Source of the DNA: Pluralibacter gergoviae ATCC 33028 = NBRC 105706
Lineage (GTDB): Bacteria > Pseudomonadota > Gammaproteobacteria > Enterobacterales > Enterobacteriaceae
Assembly: GCF_001598855.1 (NCBI RefSeq)
Contig: NZ_BCZS01000006.1
Span: 62,001 to 126,000 of the forward strand
Length of the DNA stretch: 64,000 nucleotides
Direction of reading: 5' to 3'
The translations under genes and the position numbers were made by a program. A model generated the notes under the pieces. It was given only the letters and a program-made list of their open reading frames with translations. It made no database searches and was not told where the DNA came from. Numbering within the stretch: the first letter of the stretch is position 1; each line of letters begins with the position of its first letter. Below are positions 1 to 8,120 of the stretch, in pieces.

Positions 1-22
1 GGCCGGGTTTTTGCTGCGCTAA

Positions 23-259
23 CGGTCTCTCCTTCAGGGAGCTGAATGCTGTCCTGCACTACTCCAGGGGCAGTCGGTTAAGTCGCAGTCTCTGCACACC
101 GGCCTGGCGGGAAAAACGATCTACACCCATCGTCAGCACGGGCTAAAAAAGCTGCTGGGCGTGCAGCAGTGGCTCAATGATGCTGCGGTAACAAGAGAGA
201 TGAACCGCCGCAGACACGAATGCGGTCAGCACGCGGTGGCGGTGAGCGCCTCCCGATAG
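23..259 (+). other. open frame of unknown nature at the left edge
   Basis: This frame stays open from just after a stop at 20-22 to a TAG at 257-259. It has no ATG near its beginning; the first in-frame ATG is close to 200. It could be the 3' part of a decayed gene or chance. I do not recognise the translation and no ribosome binding site is evident. It lies tail to tail with bluR. Confidence 0.2.
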
Positions 260-271
260 GGGAGGGCGCGC

Positions 272-1006
272 TCAACTATTGTGGAAGTTAATCGTATAAC
301 CCTGTTCCCGCCAGTGCTTTAGCTGCTCCTGCTGATGCGGGGTAGGGGTTTTGCCGGTCCATAGCATGATCTGCTGCCCGGGGAAAAACTCCGGGTGCGG
401 GGCATCAAGAGGGTCCGCCAGTACGTCAATATGCCAGCCCTGGCGCGAAAGCCGCCATGCCTCAAGCCACAGGCGGGTGGGATCGTCTGTTTCCCAGCCG
501 ATCAGCAACGCCTCTTTGCCCGGCTCTCTGCGGGCGGCGGCGAGGCAGGTGGCGATAAACTCAATCAGCACGCCGTCGAGCAGGCTGCACATTGCCCGGG
601 CGGTGTTCTGATCGAGGCTAAGCCGCTGGCGCACCGGGAGAAATACGTTGTCGATAAGCGCATCGGGCGTATTTTCCCGCGCCAGCGCTTTGATTTTGCT
701 GCGCAGCCCCGCGGAGCGTACCTGCCGCAGTACGGTTAGCAGTGAATCCTGTATCGTCGACCAGCTCTGATCGAGGACCACGCTTTCGCTACCCTCGAGC
801 AGCGCTTTTACCTTACCGACAGGTATACCGTTTTTAATCCAGCGCTTGATCTCTTCAATACGCTGAATATCCTCTTCATCAAACTGGCGGTGTCCCCCCT
901 CGCTGCGCTGTGGCTTGAGCAGACCATAGCGCCGCTGCCACGCCCGAAGCGTAACCGGGTTAATGCCGCATCGCTCGGCGACATCACCAATACTGTAAAA
1001 GGCCAT
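272..1006 (-). CDS. bluR: BluR, MerR-family repressor of the ycgZ-ymgA-ariR operon
   Basis: This 244-residue protein opens with the typical MerR helix-turn-helix (residues 2-70: [20 protein letters not shown]), followed by an effector/dimerisation domain. It matches E. coli BluR (YcgE) closely. In E. coli BluR represses ycgZ-ymgA-ariR, and light-activated BluF relieves the repression. The start at 1006 gives the family N-terminus [14 protein letters not shown] and follows a GAGAGGGAG ribosome binding site; an upstream in-frame ATG adds 21 residues the family lacks. The gene lies downstream of bluF on the same strand, about 230 bases away. TGTACA dyads in its leader suggest autoregulation or control by the paralogue MlrA, which is inference. 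Confidence 0.93.
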   Translation of the reverse strand: MAFYSIGDVAERCGINPVTLRAWQRRYGLLKPQRSEGGHRQFDEEDIQRIEEIKRWIKNGIPVGKVKALLEGSESVVLDQSWSTIQDSLLTVLRQVRSAGLRSKIKALARENTPDALIDNVFLPVRQRLSLDQNTARAMCSLLDGVLIEFIATCLAAARREPGKEALLIGWETDDPTRLWLEAWRLSRQGWHIDVLADPLDAPHPEFFPGQQIMLWTGKTPTPHQQEQLKHWREQGYTINFHNS

Positions 1007-1026
1007 ACTCCCTCTCTCTGAAGCCT

Positions 1027-1089
1027 GTACATCCGGATGTACGTTTATTGCGTTCCGTAATTTGTACAATACCTTTTTTATTGTACAAA
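1027..1089 (-). promoter_or_regulatory. two TGTACA-type dyads upstream of bluR
   Basis: A perfect 16-base palindrome GTACATCCGGATGTAC lies at 1027-1042. A perfect inverted repeat, TTTGTACAAT at 1061-1070 and ATTGTACAAA at 1080-1089, lies further out, with a 9-base spacer. MlrA, the close relative of BluR, is known to bind two TGTACA half-sites separated by about 12 bases. The second dyad has TGTACA at 1063-1068 and 1082-1087, 13 bases apart. They are probably operators for BluR or MlrA in the bluR leader and promoter; the assignment is inferred. Confidence 0.6.
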
Positions 1090-1203
1090 TGAATAGAGGT
1101 ATGTCAAAGGTCGTTTATCGTATTGATAAACTCTGCTTTATTGCGGTTTAAAAAGTGAGAGGGGGATAATAAAGAGAAAATACTATACAAAAAGCGGAGA
1201 TAG

Positions 1204-1227
1204 GGCCTGCGCGGGAGCGCGCAGGCC
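1204..1227 (-). terminator. bluF terminator hairpin
   Basis: GGCCTGCGCG and CGCGCAGGCC form a perfect 10-bp stem with a 4-base loop just after the bluF stop. On the minus strand a short T-rich tract (GCTTTTTG) follows about 10 bases later. It would separate bluF transcription from bluR. Confidence 0.65.
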
Positions 1228-1238
1228 GGGTCTGGACG

Positions 1239-2459
1239 TTAAAAAATCGTCTTTTTCTCAGGCCAGAGGATTTCCGCCACCCCTTCCGGGCGCGGCGCGG
1301 CGAACAGATTGCCCTGGAAGGCGCTGATTCCCGCGGACTCAAGCCACATCCACTCTTCGGCCTTCTCGACGCCTACGGCCGTGACGGCGATTTCAAGCGA
1401 TGTACAGCATTTGATAATCGCCAGAATGATGGCCTGCCGCGGCCCGCTTTTGTGGACATCCTGAATCAGGGCGCGGTTGATTTTGATCTTATCCGGCTGA
1501 AACTGCGACAGCAGCAGCAGCCCGGCAAAGCCGGCGCCGAAATGCTCGATGGCGACGCTTATCCCCGCCGCCTTGAGGTCACGGATGGCGCGCGTAAACT
1601 CCTCCAGCCTGGAGAGGACTTCGCTCTCGGTGAACTCGATGGTTACCTGCTCCGGCACCAGGCCGTTGCGCGCGATCTCCTCCAGCAGAAAGCTGACTGC
1701 GCCCGGGATCTTCACCAGCGTCATCGGCCGAAGATTGATCGCCAGCGTCTGCTCCTTCAGCCCGAGGCGTCCGGCCAGGGCAAAGGCGGCCTGTTTGCTG
1801 CGCAAATCGGCTTCATAGAGCGCATCGCCTGCAAGGGAAGCAAAATAGTCCAGCGGCGCGCTGCCGTCCTGCGTTCTCAGCAGGGCCTCAAGGGAAACCA
1901 CCTGGCGCGCAAGGGGATCGACAATAGGCTGAAAAGCGAAGCTAAACTCGCCCGACGGCTTCTCAACCTGCAGCGGCGCGGGCTGAACTTCCTCGTCCGG
2001 GACAAAATCCCAGCTGTCGGCAGGCGGAATTTCAAAGTAATTCTCCTTTTCCCTTGCCTCGACAAAAGTGCGGAAGAACTGCAGCGCGCGGTCATCGTAT
2101 TTTAGCTGGTAGCGGGTGGTTCCTTTATCAAGTACGGTCTGCAGAACGTGATCCTGTTCATATTCACGCAGATCGAAGAGTTCCATTCCTGTTTTCCCGA
2201 AGCGGCGGGCCGGCGCATAATCGCACAGCAGCTCTACGAGGTTGTAATGTCTTTCGTCCTGACAGATGTGGCGGTAAATCGTCTTGACGTTTTCCTCCGG
2301 TCCTTCAAGCAGCTGAAAGAAGTGTTTGCCGTTAAACAGCAGGATGCCGGTGACATCTGCTTCGCTGTTTTTGGCGCTGGCCATGGCAACCATCTCCTCG
2401 ACAGCTTGTAAGGTTACGCCTTCGCAAATGTGGCTGCGATACAGGATGGTAGTAAGCAT
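1239..2459 (-). CDS. bluF: BluF, BLUF-EAL blue-light sensor and BluR antagonist
   Basis: This 406-residue protein has an N-terminal BLUF flavin photoreceptor domain (about 1-93), in which Tyr7, Asn43 and Gln49 (in FNGKHFFQLLEG) are the expected FAD-contacting residues. A C-terminal EAL domain covers about 150-400. The EAL domain is degenerate: the usual metal-binding DDFG is EHFG here (IEHFGAGFAG). It is therefore unlikely to cleave c-di-GMP, as in E. coli BluF, which instead binds BluR. The first signature reads EALLR, closer to an active enzyme than the E. coli sequence. The start at 2459 gives the family N-terminus MLTTILYRSH. It diverges from ycgZ across a shared control region. Confidence 0.94.
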   Translation of the reverse strand: MLTTILYRSHICEGVTLQAVEEMVAMASAKNSEADVTGILLFNGKHFFQLLEGPEENVKTIYRHICQDERHYNLVELLCDYAPARRFGKTGMELFDLREYEQDHVLQTVLDKGTTRYQLKYDDRALQFFRTFVEAREKENYFEIPPADSWDFVPDEEVQPAPLQVEKPSGEFSFAFQPIVDPLARQVVSLEALLRTQDGSAPLDYFASLAGDALYEADLRSKQAAFALAGRLGLKEQTLAINLRPMTLVKIPGAVSFLLEEIARNGLVPEQVTIEFTESEVLSRLEEFTRAIRDLKAAGISVAIEHFGAGFAGLLLLSQFQPDKIKINRALIQDVHKSGPRQAIILAIIKCCTSLEIAVTAVGVEKAEEWMWLESAGISAFQGNLFAAPRPEGVAEILWPEKKTIF

Positions 2460-2776
2460 GATAAAACCTGGTTCGGTGAATGAGCGACAACAATAGCAGA
2501 ATGCGTAAAAAAAACCTCTATAAAACAACAATTAATTCACATGTTGATTTCATTTCGACAGCTTTAAGACCTGCTTGTATCGACTCTGTGCATAAGTGTT
2601 TATTGTGATGTACAGTTTTTGATGCCTCACCGCTTTATTAAATTATTGTATCTCCGTTGTTAGCACTTTTTGATCAAATTAATATGAAAAACTTGTACAC
2701 ATTTTTGTGCAAGTGTTTTATGGTTGTATAACATTAGTTAAGGACACGGAAATTACTGTACATCCAGGAGATGATA
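2460..2776. promoter_or_regulatory. bluF/ycgZ divergent control region with BluR-type operator
   Basis: This 317-base AT-rich gap separates divergent bluF and ycgZ. At 2691-2714 it carries an inverted repeat, ACTTGTACA (2691-2699) and TGTGCAAGT (2706-2714), matching in 8 of 9 paired positions. Further TGTACA words occur near 2610 and 2757. In E. coli BluR acts in this same intergenic region, so the repeat is the best candidate for its operator. No hairpin or small RNA is evident. Confidence 0.6.
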
Positions 2777-3016
2777 ATGCGGCAGAATGGTTACTTTCCC
2801 GATACAGCAGGCGCGATTGCCCTCTATTTTTCAGAGAAAGCCGTGCCTTCACAGCAGGAAACGCTGGGGCAGATTGTCGTTGAGATTTTGAGGGACGGCA
2901 AAACGCTGAACCGCAAGATGCTCTGCACCAAACTGCTGGGGCGTCTTGAGAAGGCGCACGATGCTGAACAAGAGAATCACTACCATCAGCTTCTCGGAAT
3001 GCTTTTCGAGCGCTGA
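2777..3016 (+). CDS. ycgZ: YcgZ, small regulatory protein of the BluR regulon
   Basis: This 79-residue protein aligns over its whole length with E. coli YcgZ (QQETLGQIVVEILRDGKTL; LLGRLEKA). YcgZ is the first gene of the BluR-controlled operon, whose small proteins act through the Rcs phosphorelay to raise colanic acid and lower curli. The start at 2777 is preferred to 2771 because AGGAG at 2766-2770 lies 6 bases away rather than adjacent, and because it matches the E. coli length. ymgA and ariR follow on the same strand. Confidence 0.9.
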   Translation: MRQNGYFPDTAGAIALYFSEKAVPSQQETLGQIVVEILRDGKTLNRKMLCTKLLGRLEKAHDAEQENHYHQLLGMLFER

Positions 3017-3149
3017 TAGAACCAAGCTCTTCTGCCGGTAACGCCGGCGGAGCATCCTGAGGGAGGGCCACGCGGAGATCAGGGATGGAGCACGCCCTCA
3101 GGGCGAATGGCTCCGGATGATGAGCAATGCGGTAATCAGAGATGCACTT

Positions 3150-3452
3150 ATGAATAAAAGTGAAAGAGAAAACCTGAATGATGAGCTTATTGGCGAGGCG
3201 GTGCTTTTTTTACTGAAATCAAAAGGTCCGATCACCACCCAAAGCTTGTTAACAGCACTCAGAGCGATGGAGAGCAGCGAGCGCGATCCGCTGCGCCGCC
3301 AGGCGCTGGCCAGCATCGTTGCTGAAATCAGCGACATTGCCGTAGGGAGCGGAGGCAATGCTGACAGAGACAGCCACTTCGGCAGCAGAAAAAATGGTTT
3401 TCCCCGGTTTGACGTCAGCGCGTCGCACGCCGGTGGAAAGAAAATGCACTGA
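3150..3452 (+). CDS. ymgA: YmgA-like small connector protein
   Basis: This 100-residue protein shares the YmgA layout. Its N-terminus MNKSERENLNDELIGEAVL has the same spacing to the G-x-AVL motif as E. coli YmgA, followed by an amphipathic helical region and a polar, Gly/Asp/His-rich tail. E. coli YmgA works with AriR upstream of RcsB. The start at 3150 rests on this alignment; in-frame ATGs at 3117 and 3120 would add 10-11 residues, and none of the three has a strong ribosome binding site. The tail is about 10 residues longer than in E. coli. Confidence 0.75.
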   Translation: MNKSERENLNDELIGEAVLFLLKSKGPITTQSLLTALRAMESSERDPLRRQALASIVAEISDIAVGSGGNADRDSHFGSRKNGFPRFDVSASHAGGKKMH

Positions 3453-3488
3453 CACTGCGGTCAATAACCCTCTATACGGCGAATAATA

Positions 3489-3767
3489 ATGATACAGATG
3501 ACTCAACACCATCCCGATATCTACGCGTCACTGACTGATACCGTACTCGGCGAGCATTTCCGCACTGCGGGCGACAGGCTGGCCGAAGAATCCGCAATTC
3601 TTGCCGCGGCGATTGGCAGTATCATGGCCAGCGAAGGCCACATTACCAATAAAGGGCTCATTTTGTGGTTGATTAAAACGCTCGAAACCACCGATGATGC
3701 GACGACCGCCGACGCCATCCGCCGCACGCTGGAGATCGTCGTTGCCCACACCATGGACGATATCTGA
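3489..3767 (+). CDS. ariR: AriR (YmgB), biofilm and acid-resistance regulator
   Basis: This 92-residue protein matches E. coli AriR/YmgB (FRTAGDRLAEESAIL; SLETT-like LIKTLETTDDA; RRTLEIVVAHT). E. coli YmgB is a small all-helical dimer related in fold to Hha, and it affects biofilm formation and acid resistance through Rcs. It is the last gene of the ycgZ operon here, and the E. coli neighbour ymgC is missing. A terminator follows directly. A second ATG three codons in (3498) is an alternative start. Confidence 0.88.
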   Translation: MIQMTQHHPDIYASLTDTVLGEHFRTAGDRLAEESAILAAAIGSIMASEGHITNKGLILWLIKTLETTDDATTADAIRRTLEIVVAHTMDDI

Positions 3768-3794
3768 CGCGCGCATGTCAAAGATGAAAACGAG

Positions 3795-3820
3795 GCCCCG
3801 CTGTTGACGGGGTTTTTTAT
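3795..3820 (+). terminator. terminator of ycgZ-ymgA-ariR
   Basis: CCCCG and CGGGG pair around a 7-base loop (3796-3812), followed by a T6 tract and then ATTTT. It is a classic intrinsic terminator. The T-tract is also the 3' edge of the convergent VOC-family gene. Confidence 0.85.
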
Positions 3821-4206
3821 TTTGTACGATAGAGGCTTCCCTCTCCCCGCCTTGCACGCCCCCAAATCTCCTCATCGCTGAGCGTTGTTTCAATCAGCTC
3901 CACCGGCGCGCCGCTGTCGTTGATGACGGCGACGAAATAGCCGTCAATAGGTTCATACGGCCCGAGAATCACCTCTTCACCTTCAATGGCGGCCTTGAGA
4001 TCGCTGACCTTGAGCGCCACGTGGGGCACCGTTTTCAGCAGCGGGTGCAGCGGCGAGTCCGGCGTGAAGCGGTGCCACTGGATACGAAACTTGCCCGGAT
4101 TATCCTCCGTATACATCCCCGCCTTTTCGCTGTAGCTGCCCGTCGTTTTATCATCGTCGAGCGGAATGCCGATATGGTGAAAAGTGTACTCAATCCCGGG
4201 TTTCAT
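3817..4206 (-). CDS. VOC (glyoxalase-fold) family protein of unknown substrate
   Basis: This 129-residue protein begins with the vicinal-oxygen-chelate pattern FHHIGIPLDD. A VPHVALKVSDLKAAIEG segment in the middle and an Asn-Asp-Ser-Gly...VELIET segment near the end look like the remaining strands of a paired beta-alpha-beta-beta-beta unit. Candidate metal ligands are His11, the central His and the late Glu. The family includes glyoxalases, dioxygenases and resistance proteins, so the substrate cannot be named. It is a single gene, convergent with ariR and divergent from agp. Confidence 0.6.
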   Translation of the reverse strand: MKPGIEYTFHHIGIPLDDDKTTGSYSEKAGMYTEDNPGKFRIQWHRFTPDSPLHPLLKTVPHVALKVSDLKAAIEGEEVILGPYEPIDGYFVAVINDSGAPVELIETTLSDEEIWGRARRGEGSLYRTK

Positions 4207-4327
4207 TGCGTCTGCTCTCTGCTCATACTCACTGTGTGCGGCTCAGTTTATCATATTGCGCGATGGCGCCCGGTATATGACGCAGGATCTGTCACACTAT
4301 CAGGACGAAAAACGATGAGGACAAAGG

Positions 4328-5563
4328 ATGAAAAGAGCAGCGATAGCGGCGGTTATTTTGAGTGCACTGTGCGCGGGCGCCTCGGCGCAAACGGCCCCGG
4401 ACGGCTATACCCTGGAACAGGTACTTATCATGAGCCGCCACAACCTGCGGGCGCCGCTGGCCAATAACGGCAGCGTTCTTGAACAGTCAACGCCCCGCGC
4501 CTGGCCGCAGTGGGATGTGCCGGGCGGACAGCTGACCACTAAAGGCGGCGTGCTGGAAGTCTATATGGGTCACTATATGCGCGAATGGCTGGCGCAGCAG
4601 GGGATGGTCACCACCGGCGAGTGTCCGCCGGCGGACAGCGTCTACGCCTACGCCAACAGCCTGCAGCGTACGGTTGCCACCGCTCAGTACTTTATTACCG
4701 GCGCCTTTCCGGGCTGCGATGTTCCGGTTCATCATCAGCCGGAGATGGGCACCATGGACCCGACCTTTAATCCGGTGGTGACCGATAACTCCGCCGCCTT
4801 CAGCCGGGCGGCGGTCAGCGCGATGGCCGCCGGGCGGGCGAAGCTGCATCTTGGCGACAGCTATCGTCTGCTGGAGGAGCTGGTTGACTACCGGGCCTCG
4901 CCGGCCTGCAAAGAGAAGAAAATCTGTTCCCTGAGCGAGGCAAAGGACAGCTTCAGCGCGGACTATCAGAAAGAGCCCGGCGTGTCCGGCCCGCTGAAGG
5001 TGGGCAACTCGCTGGTGGACGCATTTACCCTGCAATATTACGAAGGCTTCGCGCCTGACCAGGTTGCCTGGGGCGGCATTAAGACCGATCGGCAGTGGCG
5101 GGTGCTGTCCAAGCTGAAAAACGGCTATCAGGATAGCCTGTTCACCTCGCCGGAGGTGGCGCGCAACGTGGCCGCGCCGCTGGTGAAGTATATTGATAAC
5201 GCGCTGGTCACCGAACAGGCGAAGGCGCCGAAAATTACCCTGCTGGTTGGGCACGACTCCAACATTGCCTCCCTGCTGATGGCGCTCGATTTCAAACCCT
5301 ACCGGCTGCACGATCAGTATGAGCGCACGCCGATCGGCGGCAAAATTGTCTTCGAGCGCTGGCGGGACGGCGGCGGCAACCGCGATCTGATGAAGATCGA
5401 GTATGTCTACCAGAGCACGAAGCAGCTGCGCGACGCCGCGCCCCTGACGCTCGATGCGCCCCCGCAGCGGGTAACTCTGGAGCTTAAGGGCTGCCCGACC
5501 GACAGCAACGGCTTCTGCCCGATTGATAAGTTTAATGCGGTGATGAATACGGCGGCAAAATAG
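4328..5563 (+). CDS. agp: Agp, periplasmic glucose-1-phosphatase
   Basis: This 411-residue histidine acid phosphatase matches E. coli Agp nearly end to end. A signal peptide (about residues 1-20, cut after ASA) directs it to the periplasm. The catalytic motif RHNLRAP (residues 37-43; His38 is the nucleophile) and the distal proton donor in VGHDSN are both present. Agp hydrolyses glucose 1-phosphate and so scavenges its glucose; it can also act on phytate. An AAAGGA ribosome binding site precedes the ATG. The gene is monocistronic and faces yccJ across a shared hairpin. Confidence 0.95.
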   Translation: MKRAAIAAVILSALCAGASAQTAPDGYTLEQVLIMSRHNLRAPLANNGSVLEQSTPRAWPQWDVPGGQLTTKGGVLEVYMGHYMREWLAQQGMVTTGECPPADSVYAYANSLQRTVATAQYFITGAFPGCDVPVHHQPEMGTMDPTFNPVVTDNSAAFSRAAVSAMAAGRAKLHLGDSYRLLEELVDYRASPACKEKKICSLSEAKDSFSADYQKEPGVSGPLKVGNSLVDAFTLQYYEGFAPDQVAWGGIKTDRQWRVLSKLKNGYQDSLFTSPEVARNVAAPLVKYIDNALVTEQAKAPKITLLVGHDSNIASLLMALDFKPYRLHDQYERTPIGGKIVFERWRDGGGNRDLMKIEYVYQSTKQLRDAAPLTLDAPPQRVTLELKGCPTDSNGFCPIDKFNAVMNTAAK

Positions 5564-5571
5564 CGGGAAAA

Positions 5572-5594
5572 CGCCCCCGCTGGCTGCGGGGGCG
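5572..5594. terminator. hairpin between convergent agp and yccJ
   Basis: CGCCCCCGC and GCGGGGGCG form a perfect 9-bp stem with a 5-base loop between the two stop codons. Neither side has a real T-tract, so it may end transcription poorly or mainly stabilise the 3' ends. Confidence 0.5.
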
Positions 5595-5599
5595 TGGTA

Positions 5600-5827
5600 T
5601 CAGACGTTTTTACGCTCGATGGTTTGTTCACCCCAGAAGAGGGCGTCTTTATCGGTTTTGCTGAAGGCCAGGCTCAGCACTTCATCGCTGCCTTCTTCCC
5701 AAATCTGCTCGGCAAGTTTCTCGTCGAAGTCTGCCACTTCAAAAATGGCCTCGGCGATCTCCGGCGAGGTATTGCGCAGGCTTGCCCATTCGCCGACGCG
5801 ATGGGCTTTGGATTCTTGTGTCGACAT
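5600..5827 (-). CDS. yccJ: YccJ, small acidic protein co-transcribed with wrbA
   Basis: This 75-residue soluble, acidic protein is almost identical to E. coli YccJ ([20 protein letters not shown]). It has no known function. It lies 20 bases downstream of wrbA on the same strand, as in E. coli, where the two form an operon expressed in stationary phase and under stress. No transmembrane segment or signal peptide is visible. Confidence 0.92.
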   Translation of the reverse strand: MSTQESKAHRVGEWASLRNTSPEIAEAIFEVADFDEKLAEQIWEEGSDEVLSLAFSKTDKDALFWGEQTIERKNV

Positions 5828-5847
5828 AACGCGCCTCCGGTAACGTA

Positions 5848-6453
5848 TTAACCTTTAAGCTTAGCCGCAAGGCCTGCCACGTATTCGCCCTGATAGCGGG
5901 CAATGGAGAGCTCTTCCGGGCTCGGCTGGCGCGAGCCGTCGCCGCCGGCAATGGTGGTGGCGCCGTAAGGCGTACCGCCGCGGACCTGGGTGGTGTCAAA
6001 CAGCTCCTGCGCCGCGTAGCCGATCGGCACGATGACCATCCCGTGGTGGGCGAGGGTGGTCCAGGTGGAGGTGATGGTCTGCTCCTGGCCGCCGCCGGTG
6101 CCGGTGGAGCTGAAGACGCTGGCTATTTTGCCGTACAGCGCGCCGGATGCCCACAGGCCGCCGGTCTGGTCGAGGAAGGTGCGCATCTGGCCGGCCATGT
6201 TACCGAAGCGGGTCGGCGTGCCGAAAATAATGGCGTCGTAGTTCGCCAGCTCCTGTGGGGTCGCGACTTCCGCATTTTGCGCCTTACCGCCGACTTCGGC
6301 GAAGCGCTCCGCGTTCATGGTTTCCGGCACGCGCTTGATGGTGACTTCGACGTTGTCCACTTTTTCGGCGCCTTCGGCAACCGCGCGGGCCATCGTCTCG
6401 ATGTGTCCGTACATGGAATAATAAAGCACCAGGACTTTTGTTGTCGCACTCAT
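5848..6453 (-). CDS. wrbA: WrbA, NAD(P)H:quinone oxidoreductase
   Basis: This 201-residue flavodoxin-like protein matches WrbA. It has the FMN phosphate-binding loop [12 protein letters not shown] near the N-terminus, GTPTRFGNM in the middle and [10 protein letters not shown] as the WrbA-specific segment. WrbA is a tetrameric FMN enzyme that reduces quinones by two electrons and protects against redox cycling. The start at 6453 follows AGGAG with good spacing; an upstream in-frame ATG (6474) is less likely. The N-terminus [13 protein letters not shown] is two residues longer than in E. coli. Confidence 0.95.
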   Translation of the reverse strand: MSATTKVLVLYYSMYGHIETMARAVAEGAEKVDNVEVTIKRVPETMNAERFAEVGGKAQNAEVATPQELANYDAIIFGTPTRFGNMAGQMRTFLDQTGGLWASGALYGKIASVFSSTGTGGGQEQTITSTWTTLAHHGMVIVPIGYAAQELFDTTQVRGGTPYGATTIAGGDGSRQPSPEELSIARYQGEYVAGLAAKLKG

Positions 6454-6850
6454 AGTTCTGTCTCCTTTTAACACTATGTTTTAAAAACCGCTTCACACAG
6501 TGTTAGCCAGGACTCGGTGAAGGTCAACCGAACGGTGAAATAACGCCTGGCAAGCAGGGGTGCCGCCGCGAGACCCGCGTGCCGGAGCCGGAAGGGCACC
6601 TGACCCCTCCCTGCAGCGGCTAAGCGTTGCAAAATGACACACTTTATCACTGCTGTTTTCACATGCGATAAGAACGCCTTATGACCGGCAGGCAAACGCA
6701 GCGCCGCCGCGTGCCCCAACCCTGTTGCAGGATGTAACGCGCCGCCCGCCCCGGCGCCCGCAGCCGCTATTCTTAAAGTCTGCGCCTGCCGCCGCGCGGC
6801 GGCGCAGTTCACGTAATGCAGCATGATGTCCTGATAACGGGAGGTCCGTA
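6454..6850. other. wrbA/ymdF divergent intergenic region
   Basis: About 400 bases separate divergent wrbA and ymdF, both stress-phase genes in E. coli. The stretch is GC-rich with short AT patches near 6470 and 6640. I see no convincing gene, RNA or long repeat here, only room for two promoters. Confidence 0.4.
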
Positions 6851-7024
6851 ATGGCAAACCATCGCGGCGGTACCGGCAATTTTGCCGAAGATCGCACAAG
6901 AGCATCAGAAGCAGGTCGTAAAGGCGGGAAGATGAGCGGAGGAAACTTTAAAAACGATCCTCAGCGCGCCTCAGAAGCGGGTAAAAAGGGCGGCAAGAAC
7001 AGCCACGGCAGCCGCAGCGGCTAG
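6851..7024 (+). CDS. ymdF: YmdF, KGG-repeat stress-induced protein
   Basis: This 57-residue protein starts MANHRGGTGNFAEDR and contains two copies of the KGG motif (ASEAGRKGGKMSGGNFKNDP, then ASEAGKKGGK), as in E. coli YmdF and its paralogue YciG. It is very hydrophilic and is predicted to be largely disordered. Its function is not known beyond general-stress induction. A strong GGGAGG ribosome binding site precedes the ATG. Confidence 0.92.
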   Translation: MANHRGGTGNFAEDRTRASEAGRKGGKMSGGNFKNDPQRASEAGKKGGKNSHGSRSG

Positions 7025-7042
7025 CCGCCCCTCCGCAGCCCC

Positions 7043-7064
7043 GGCCGCCGGTTCTCCGGCGGCC
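7043..7064 (+). terminator. ymdF terminator
   Basis: GGCCGCCGG and CCGGCGGCC form a 9-bp stem with a TTCT loop, followed by TTCGTTTG. It sits 18 bases after the ymdF stop. Confidence 0.7.
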
Positions 7065-7131
7065 TTCGTTTGCGCTTGTCAGCGCCGCGCTGAGCCTGCA
7101 CACTTGTGGGCTTATTCACTCTGGCGGTGCT

Positions 7132-8046
7132 ATGTCTTTATTTTCACGTTACTCCCTTGCCGTTAAGCCTCAGGAAGCGCTGCTGATCCTGATAACCCTG
7201 TTCTGGGGCGGCACTTTCCTCGCCGTACAGTATGCGGTCACCATGAGCGGCCCGCTGTTCTTCGTCGGGCTGCGCTTCGCCACCGCCACCCTGGCGCTCG
7301 GCCTGCTGTCGTGGCGAAAGATGGCCGGGCTGACCCTGGCGGAATTCAGGGCGGGCGTCGCGATAGGCGTCTCTATCGCACTGGGCTACAGTCTGCAGAC
7401 CTGGGGACTGCAGTCTATCTCCAGCAGCAAATCGGCCTTTATCACCGCCATGTACGTGCCGCTGGTGCCGCTGCTGCAGTGGGTCTGTCTGCGGCGGCTG
7501 CCGGGGCTGATGTCGTGGATAGGCATTGCGCTGGCCTTTGGCGGCCTGATCCTGCTCGCCGGGCCGCAGGGCAATACGCTGACGCCCGGCACCGGCGAAC
7601 TGCTGACCCTGGCGGCGGCGCTGGCCACGGCGGCGGAGATCATTCTGATCGGTGCCTGGGCCGGTAACGTGGACGTGCGTCGGGTGACGGTGGTGCAGCT
7701 TGGGACCGCCTCGCTGATTGCCTTTACGCTAATGGGGCCCGCGGGCGAAAGCGTTCCTGTCTTTACGCCGGGTCTGCTCACCGTTGCCGTTGGCCTGGGC
7801 GTCTTCAGCGCCATTATCCAGCTCACCATGAACTGGGCCCAGCGCAGCATCTCGCCGACCCGGGCGACGGTTATCTACACCGGGGAGCCGGTGTGGGCGG
7901 GCGTTTTTGGCCGCATCGCCGGCGAGCGGCTGCCGGGCCTGGCGCTGCTCGGCGCTATGCTTATCGTGGCGGGCGTGCTGGTGAGCGAGCTGAAGCTAAA
8001 GCGTAAAAAGGCGCCGCGCGCGGCGCCGTATGAACGATCTTCGTAG
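7132..8046 (+). CDS. DMT-superfamily (EamA) inner-membrane transporter
   Basis: This 304-residue protein has about ten hydrophobic segments in two EamA repeats, with the typical opening LLILITLFWGGTFLAVQYAV and the second-repeat motif TRATVIYTGEPVWAGVFG. It belongs to the drug/metabolite transporter superfamily, whose substrates range from amino acids to drugs; the substrate here cannot be inferred. The gene stands between ymdF and rutG, convergent with the rut operon. A basic C-terminal tail (KLKRKKAPRAAP) is cytoplasmic if ten segments are correct. Confidence 0.75.
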   Translation: MSLFSRYSLAVKPQEALLILITLFWGGTFLAVQYAVTMSGPLFFVGLRFATATLALGLLSWRKMAGLTLAEFRAGVAIGVSIALGYSLQTWGLQSISSSKSAFITAMYVPLVPLLQWVCLRRLPGLMSWIGIALAFGGLILLAGPQGNTLTPGTGELLTLAAALATAAEIILIGAWAGNVDVRRVTVVQLGTASLIAFTLMGPAGESVPVFTPGLLTVAVGLGVFSAIIQLTMNWAQRSISPTRATVIYTGEPVWAGVFGRIAGERLPGLALLGAMLIVAGVLVSELKLKRKKAPRAAPYERSS

Positions 8047-8120
8047 CCCCGCGCAGGCGAAGCGCCCGGCCTTTGCGTCACTCTCCGCCGGGTGGCGCTG
8101 CGCTTACCCGGCCTACGCGC
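8043..8120. repeat. REP/BIME palindromic repeat pair
   Basis: Two inverted REP-like units sit between the convergent DMT gene and rutG. One starts with GTAG and runs through AGGCGAAGCGCCCGGC. The second, GCCGGGTGGCGCTGCGCTTA and then CCCGGCCTAC, is the standard enterobacterial form in the opposite orientation. REP elements typically occupy such 3' ends and stabilise messages or bind gyrase. Confidence 0.8.
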
